Part shown: one piece after another, positions 7,242 through 11,192 of the stretch
Numbering within the stretch: the stretch's first letter is position 1
Layout of the letters: each line of letters starts with the position of its first letter
DNA from: DATKSS01 sp049582065
GTDB lineage: Bacteria; Chloroflexota; Dormibacteria; Dormibacterales; Dormibacteraceae
Length of the DNA: 11,192 nt
NCBI GenBank assembly: GCA_049582065.1
Contig: JBAUTF010000025.1
Coordinates: 1 to 11,192 of the forward strand
Direction: 5' to 3'
The notes under the pieces: generated by a model
What the model was told of the DNA's origin: nothing
Database searches by the model: none
What the model saw: the letters and a program-made list of their open reading frames with translations, nothing else
Made by a program: the position numbers and the translations under genes

Positions 7242-7565
7242 TCACTGGTCGGTCACCGGCTGTTTGGTTGGCGCACCGTCCCGCAAGGCAGAAGCCCACG
7301 GGGATGCCGCCGTCTCGACGATCCGTTCGAACGGGATGGCGGCGCAAACGGCAGTGCGGCGGACGGCGGTGGCGGGTCCTTCGAAGAAGCACAGAACTAC
7401 CTCGTCGGCCCGCATGAGGATCGACCCCAGGTAGCGAACCCGCTGGCCGTCGCCGGATTCAGCGTTCGCGCAGGTCGCGGCGCGGCCGTCGATCGCCGCC
7501 AGGTCGCGCTCGGTGACGCCCACCCAAAAGCACTCCGCTACATAGCCAAGGCTTGGCTCACGCAT
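7242..7565 (-). CDS. DUF4242-like small protein
   Basis: The protein has 107 residues, no signal peptide and no membrane helix, so it is the one predicted cytoplasmic member of the operon. The sequence follows the DUF4242 pattern: a strand with Y-V-A-E-C-F-W-x-G-V, a helix with D-L-A-A-I-D-x-R-A, then VRYLGSILMRADEVVLCFFEGP, AVRRTAVCAAIPFERIVET. Proteins of this group are small ferredoxin-like alpha/beta folds, often with a metal-binding or unknown role. It is the first gene of the operon, with the next start 21 bases after its stop. The ATG at 7565 has no strong ribosome binding site. Its 5' end faces the LAL regulator across about 86 bp. The family call is by pattern; the role in this operon is unknown. 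Confidence 0.8.
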   Translation of the reverse strand: MREPSLGYVAECFWVGVTERDLAAIDGRAATCANAESGDGQRVRYLGSILMRADEVVLCFFEGPATAVRRTAVCAAIPFERIVETAASPWASALRDGAPTKQPVTDQ

Positions 7566-7651
7566 TGCCCGAGACGCTATGCCGGCGGCAGGCCCCCATC
7601 AATCGGGTGATTCCCTATGTTTGCGCCCGGCGGCCATTACGCTTCCGCACA
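7566..7651. promoter_or_regulatory. Divergent intergenic region between the envelope operon and the LAL regulator
   Basis: These 86 bases separate two divergent starts, 7565 on the minus strand and 7652 on the plus strand, so both promoters and any operator must lie here or inside the gene ends. I see no convincing -35/-10 pair in either direction. TATGTT at 7616-7621 is the only plausible -10-like hexamer for the plus strand and has no good -35 partner. The placement is typical of a regulator that controls its neighbour. Confidence 0.45.
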
Positions 7652-10420
7652 ATGCCCGCCCTCCACGTGGAGATTGCCGTCATCGGCCGCGACAAGGAGA
7701 TCGCACGGATCGACGGCTGGCTGGCGGCAGCGAACGACCCGGGCCGCGTGCTGCTGATCGAGGGCGAACCGGGCGCCGGTAAGACGACGGTGTGGCGCGA
7801 CGCCATCCGGCGCGCGGACGCCATGGGGATGAAGGTCCTGCACTGCCAGCCCGGCGAATCCGAGCTGAAGCTGGCGTACAGCGGGCTCTCCGACATGCTC
7901 GACTCGATCCCGGCGACCGAGATCGGCCGGCTGCCGGCGCCGCAGCGAGACGCGCTCGACTCCGCCCTGCTTCGCACGGGCAAGCCGGAGAGCGCGCTCG
8001 ACCCGAGGACTGTGGCGACTGCGTCCCTGTCCCTGCTCCGCCTGCTGGCGTCGGAGCGGCGCGTTCTCGTCGCGGTCGACGACCTGCAGTGGCTCGACGC
8101 ACCGTCGGCGCAGGCGCTGGCATTCGTGGCCCGCCGTCTCGACGACCGCATGGCTGTGCTCGCGACCACCCGGGCTCCCGGCCAGACCCTGGCCGCCCTC
8201 GGGGAAGATCGCGTGGTCAGGCTCAGCATCGGACCCCTCTCGCTCGCTGCGTTGCACCGGGTGCTGCAGACCAGGCTCGGCAGGTCGTTTCCGCGCCTGG
8301 TGCTGGTGAAGATCCACAGGGCATCTCGCGGCAATCCGCTGCACGCGCTCGAGATCGGGCGCGCCCTGGTCAGCTCTGGCGCCAGGGTGTCTCCTGGCGC
8401 GGCCCTCCCCGTGCACGAATCGCTCGATCGTTTGCTGATCGACCGCATCCTCGCCCTGCCCGCGCGAACGCGCGATGCACTGTGTTTTGCCGCGCTTGCC
8501 GCAGACCTGACGCTTGACACGCTCAGCCGGGCGGGCTTCGACGATCCGCTGGTCGCGCTGGAACCGGGCGTACGCGAAGAAATCGTTACCCTGGCCGGGG
8601 GTGGTGTGCGCTTCACCCATCCGTTGATCGCGGCCGCAGTAGTCGCCGGCATGGGCACGCGAAAGGTCCGCGACATCCACGCGCTCCTGGCACAGCAGGC
8701 CGACTCGATCGAAACCAGCGCCTGGCACGCGGGGCTGGCGGCCGAAGGTCCGGATCAGCGCGTAGCCGATGACCTCGCGACCGCGGCGGCGCTGGCCCGA
8801 AGGCGAGGCGCGCCGATCGCGGCGGGCGAGCTGCTCGAGCTGGCCCGTTCGGTCATGCCCGGCGAGCACGCGGAGACGGCCGGCGAGCTGACCTTCCAGG
8901 CCGCCGAGAACTACTTCGAGGCCGGCGAGCTCGAGCGGGCGGCGTCGCTGCTCCGCGAGCTCGCCTCGACCGGGGCCCAGGACAGGCCTCGCGCGCGAGC
9001 GCTCCAGCTGCTCAGCCAGGTGAGCACGAAGACCTTCAGCTTTGTCGAAGCGCGGGCATACGCGCAGGAGGCGCTGGACACCGCCGGTGACGATCCCGCT
9101 CTCCGCGCCGCCATCCTGCTCGATCGCGCGCTTGCGGACTTCTGCCTAGGAGACCTTGGGAGCGCGGCCGAAACCACGGCGAACGCGGTGACAGAGGCGA
9201 CGCGCGCCGGCATCCCCGCGCTTCGTGCCCAGGCCCTGGCGTCACGGACGATCACGCGATTCTTCCTCGGGCTTGGCATCGACGAGGCGCCCCTCGCGGA
9301 GGCGCTCGCGCTAGAGGACCCCGGCTGGCCCGGCCCGTTGGAGATGCGCGCGTCGTTCGTCCGCGCGCTTTTCCATCTGTGGACGCATCAGCTCGACGGC
9401 GCCCTCGAGGTGATGGGCGCGCTGCGCGCCGAGGCGATCGACCGCGGCCAGGACATCAGGCTGCCGGTCCTCGACTTCTATCTCACGCTCGCGGCCCTGT
9501 GGAAGGGTGACATCGCGCGTGCTTCCTTATACGTAGAGGAGTGCGGCGAGAGCGCAGCGCTGAACGACGAGCCGGTCGGGCGCGCTCTTGCACTTTCGGC
9601 CAGGGCCTTGCTCGACACGTATGGCGGCTCGCCCGAACAGGTGCGGGCGGCGGCCGGTGAGGCCGACGCGATCTTCCAGCGCACGAACTTCAACATCTAT
9701 ATGACCTGGCCGCTGCTCGCCATCGCACAGGTGGAGCTGGCCCTGGGCAATGCGCGCCAGGTCGACGAGATCCTCCGCGGGATGGCCGACGGCCTCACCT
9801 CGATGGAGGTGGGCGATCCGATCCTCGGCGTGTTCCTGCCCGACGAGATCGAGGCCGTGGTATCGCTCGGTGATCTCGACCGCGCCGGCGGGTACACCGA
9901 CTGGCTCGAATCGCGAGGGCGGCAGGTGGACCGGCCGTGGGCAAAGGCCGCGGCGGCCTACTGCCGGGGTCTGATCGCCGCGGCGCGCGGCGAGCTCGAA
10001 GCTGCGCTCGAGGCGGTGGACTCGGCAATCGCGCAGGCGCCACTGCCGCTCGATCGCGCTCGGGCCCTGCTGCTAAAGGGACTGCTGCAACGACGGCGGC
10101 GAGAGAAGCGTCGCGCGCTGGAGTCGCTCCAAGAGGCGCAGGGCATTTTCGACATGCTGGGTGCTGTGCGGTGGTCCGCAAGGACGGCGTCCGAGATCGC
10201 GCGGGTCGGTCTGCGCCGGAATCCGCAGGCGCTGTCGGAGACGGAGCGCCGCGTCGCGGAGCTGGCGGCGTCGGGCTTGACCAATCGGCAGGTGGCCGAA
10301 GCCGCGTTCATCTCCGCCAAGACAGTCGAGGCAAATCTCGCCCGTGTCTACGCCAAGCTCGGCATCCGTTCGCGTACGCAGCTTGCTCGGGCGTTGCGCG
10401 ACTCGGAGAAGCCTGCCTAG
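7652..10420 (+). CDS. LuxR-family ATPase regulator (LAL type)
   Basis: The protein has 922 residues, the normal size for large ATP-binding LuxR regulators related to MalT. The N-terminus has the usual IGRDKEIARI opening. Walker A follows, GEPGAGKT at residues 38-45. Walker B is RVLVAVDDLQWLD, with Asp143-Asp144. An Arg-rich sensor-like segment follows. The middle, from about 380 to 840, is Ala/Leu/Glu-rich helical sequence of the TPR-like kind. The C-terminal LuxR helix-turn-helix (about 861-915) contains LSETERRVAELAASGLTNRQ, VAEAAFISAKTVEANLARVY and AKLGIRSRTQL, intact by inspection. The frame is open back to 7553, but the 33 extra residues are Arg-rich and would overlap the DUF4242-like gene, so I chose the ATG at 7652, although its ribosome binding site is poor. 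It is divergent from the operon and probably regulates it in response to a ligand or partner sensed by the middle region; the target is inferred from position only. Confidence 0.93.
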   Translation: MPALHVEIAVIGRDKEIARIDGWLAAANDPGRVLLIEGEPGAGKTTVWRDAIRRADAMGMKVLHCQPGESELKLAYSGLSDMLDSIPATEIGRLPAPQRDALDSALLRTGKPESALDPRTVATASLSLLRLLASERRVLVAVDDLQWLDAPSAQALAFVARRLDDRMAVLATTRAPGQTLAALGEDRVVRLSIGPLSLAALHRVLQTRLGRSFPRLVLVKIHRASRGNPLHALEIGRALVSSGARVSPGAALPVHESLDRLLIDRILALPARTRDALCFAALAADLTLDTLSRAGFDDPLVALEPGVREEIVTLAGGGVRFTHPLIAAAVVAGMGTRKVRDIHALLAQQADSIETSAWHAGLAAEGPDQRVADDLATAAALARRRGAPIAAGELLELARSVMPGEHAETAGELTFQAAENYFEAGELERAASLLRELASTGAQDRPRARALQLLSQVSTKTFSFVEARAYAQEALDTAGDDPALRAAILLDRALADFCLGDLGSAAETTANAVTEATRAGIPALRAQALASRTITRFFLGLGIDEAPLAEALALEDPGWPGPLEMRASFVRALFHLWTHQLDGALEVMGALRAEAIDRGQDIRLPVLDFYLTLAALWKGDIARASLYVEECGESAALNDEPVGRALALSARALLDTYGGSPEQVRAAAGEADAIFQRTNFNIYMTWPLLAIAQVELALGNARQVDEILRGMADGLTSMEVGDPILGVFLPDEIEAVVSLGDLDRAGGYTDWLESRGRQVDRPWAKAAAAYCRGLIAAARGELEAALEAVDSAIAQAPLPLDRARALLLKGLLQRRRREKRRALESLQEAQGIFDMLGAVRWSARTASEIARVGLRRNPQALSETERRVAELAASGLTNRQVAEAAFISAKTVEANLARVYAKLGIRSRTQLARALRDSEKPA

Positions 10421-10535
10421 ATGGTTGGATGATCCTTAACTAATGCGTTAGGAGTCTGAACCCGCGACCAGCGCATACAGTCTCGGGCCCAAGAATTGCG
10501 CTCTCCATGAACCATCGCGCTAGGATGCCCGCGCC
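10421..10535. other. Intergenic stretch after the LAL gene
   Basis: No gene is supported here. A short inverted repeat (TAAC at 10437-10440 with GTTA at 10447-10450, flanked by CCT and GG) lies 17 bases after the regulator stop. It has a 4-bp core and no T-run, so terminator function is doubtful. An ATG at 10507 opens only ten codons and stops at the GTG of the next candidate gene. Confidence 0.4.
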
Positions 10536-10885
10536 GTGATAACCGATTCGAACGCGACCTTGATAGTCCGGTCATCACCCCGAGTGTTGCACCGGACTGG
10601 CGGAATCGCATCCGGCAGGCTCCGGTGATTGTCTGGATCGCCGTCGCGTTCCTTATCCTCGTCATTCTGTTCCGCGGCCCTGCGGCTTTCCCCAGCATTT
10701 GGGTTGCGCTCGTACTTGTCGGATTGGTTGGGGGTGCCGTCGTCGGCGCGAAAGCGCTGAACGCTCGGGTGGTCATTACACAGGATTACGTCGAATCTGG
10801 GGACGCGTTGAGGCGGTTGGATCGTGGGACGACGCGGCAGTCTCAGGAACGCGTTGTGACGCGTTTCGAGCGTGAAACAGATTGA
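10536..10885 (+). pseudogene. Small membrane protein, probably frameshifted near its 5' end
   Basis: An 86-codon frame begins at a GTG at 10625 and ends at 10885. It holds two hydrophobic segments (IAVAFLILVILF and IWVALVLVGLVGGAVVG) and a polar, Arg-rich tail. The same frame stays open upstream to 10511 and reads like protein (DSPVITPSVAPDWRNRIRQA), but it has no ATG, GTG or TTG there. A GTG at 10536 in the neighbouring frame starts VITDSNATLI and would join this text if one frame change occurred near 10565. I therefore read it as one gene of about 115 residues with a single-base indel, or a shorter protein starting at 10625. The family is not recognised. Confidence 0.45.
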
Positions 10886-10909
10886 TTTCGTTGTGCGACT
10901 CACGCCCAA

Positions 10910-10974
10910 TTGATGACAGCGGTCCGCATCAAATGGCTCGTCCTGTCGCGCAGGGGCATCTCCTGACGCAAAAA

Positions 10975-10983
<9 letters not shown>
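10910..10983. repeat. 74-bp imperfect direct repeat, copy B, running into the tRNA-Lys 3' end
   Basis: This is the partner of 1112-1185, with 63 of 74 positions identical. Its right end covers the encoded CCA (10975-10977), the discriminator base and five acceptor-stem bases of the tRNA gene. The rest lies just downstream of the tRNA in its direction of transcription. The hairpin at 10942-10954 (CCTGT with GCAGG, one wobble) is shared with copy A. Such a repeat at a tRNA 3' end is the usual form of an integration site, though the divergence between copies means any such event is old. Confidence 0.85.
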
Positions 10984-11050
<67 letters not shown>

Positions 11051-11074
11051 ATGACTAACGACCGCTCACGTTCG

Positions 11075-11101
11075 ATTCTAAGGTTCTCAGCGGATTAACA
11101 A
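11075..11101 (-). promoter_or_regulatory. Possible promoter of the tRNA-Lys gene
   Basis: On the minus strand TTGTTA (11101-11096) and TAGAAT (11080-11075) are separated by 15 bases, and the tRNA begins 24 bases beyond the -10. The -10 differs from TATAAT at one position. The spacer is shorter than the ideal 17, so the -35 assignment is uncertain. Confidence 0.4.
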
Positions 11102-11142
11102 CCTGGCTTCCCTGGCGCGTTGTGGGCCAGTACGTTGGCCGC

Positions 11143-11192
11143 ATGACCGCGCGCGCTCCTCTTGACGTCGACCTGGAAGACAAGCTCGTCTA
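11143..11192 (+). CDS. Start of a gene that leaves the window, possibly PrgI-like
   Basis: An ATG at 11143 opens a frame that is still open at the window end, 16 complete codons: MTARAPLDVDLEDKLV. The arrangement of a short basic start, P-x-D-V-D-x-E-D-K-L, resembles the N-terminus of PrgI-family membrane proteins linked to type IV secretion-like loci in Gram-positive bacteria, but this is too short to rely on. There is no clear ribosome binding site upstream. It is divergent from the tRNA gene. Confidence 0.4.
   Translation, partial: MTARAPLDVDLEDKLV

Noticed and set aside
7553..7651. N-terminal extension of the LAL regulator from the start at 7553
   Set aside because: The 33 added residues are Arg-rich without similarity to the usual start of these regulators, and the extension would overlap the divergent DUF4242-like gene.
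7637..8869. Long minus-strand open frames (353 and 410 codons) opposite the LAL regulator
   Set aside because: The plus strand encodes an intact Walker A/B ATPase across the same bases; the antisense frames are low-complexity Arg/Ser-rich text.

Overview
This is a GC-rich bacterial window. It carries Tat- and lipobox-type export signals, a LuxR-family ATPase regulator of the LAL type, GTG starts and a tRNA whose CCA end is encoded. These traits fit an actinobacterium or a GC-rich Chloroflexota/Dormibacterota-like soil lineage, but nothing in the sequence fixes the taxon.

Left flank (1-1248). A partial minus-strand ORF (1-290, possibly SnoaL/NTF2-like) is divergent from a plus-strand membrane-protein gene (331-858) that is cut by an in-frame TAG at 550-552. 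A 390-base stretch without a convincing gene follows. It holds a 7-bp hairpin, a 24-codon signal-peptide-like ORF and the first copy of a 74-bp imperfect direct repeat (1112-1185).

Core (1249-10420). Six minus-strand genes run from 7565 down to 1249 with tight spacing: gaps of 14-61 bp, one GTGA overlap and one overlap of 4 or 13 bp. They look like one operon. In order of transcription they encode a small DUF4242-like protein, two lipoproteins (the first DUF3558-like), a two-helix membrane protein with a lipocalin-like C-terminal barrel, a 1036-residue Tat-exported protein with degenerate transglutaminase-like and von Willebrand A-like domains, and a polytopic membrane protein. Five of the six are predicted to be exported or in the membrane, so the set looks like a cell-envelope module. 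I know of no characterised system with this composition. Divergent from it, across about 86 bp, is a 922-residue LAL regulator (7652-10420) that may control the operon.

Right flank (10421-11192). There is a small membrane-protein ORF whose 5' end looks frameshifted, the second repeat copy (10910-10983) running into the 3' end of a tRNA-Lys(CTT) gene on the minus strand, and the first codons of a plus-strand gene that leaves the window. The two repeats enclose the regulator-operon block and one of them lies at a tRNA 3' end, so the block may be an old tRNA-associated insertion. No integrase is visible, and the repeats match at only 63 of 74 positions, so this remains a hypothesis.
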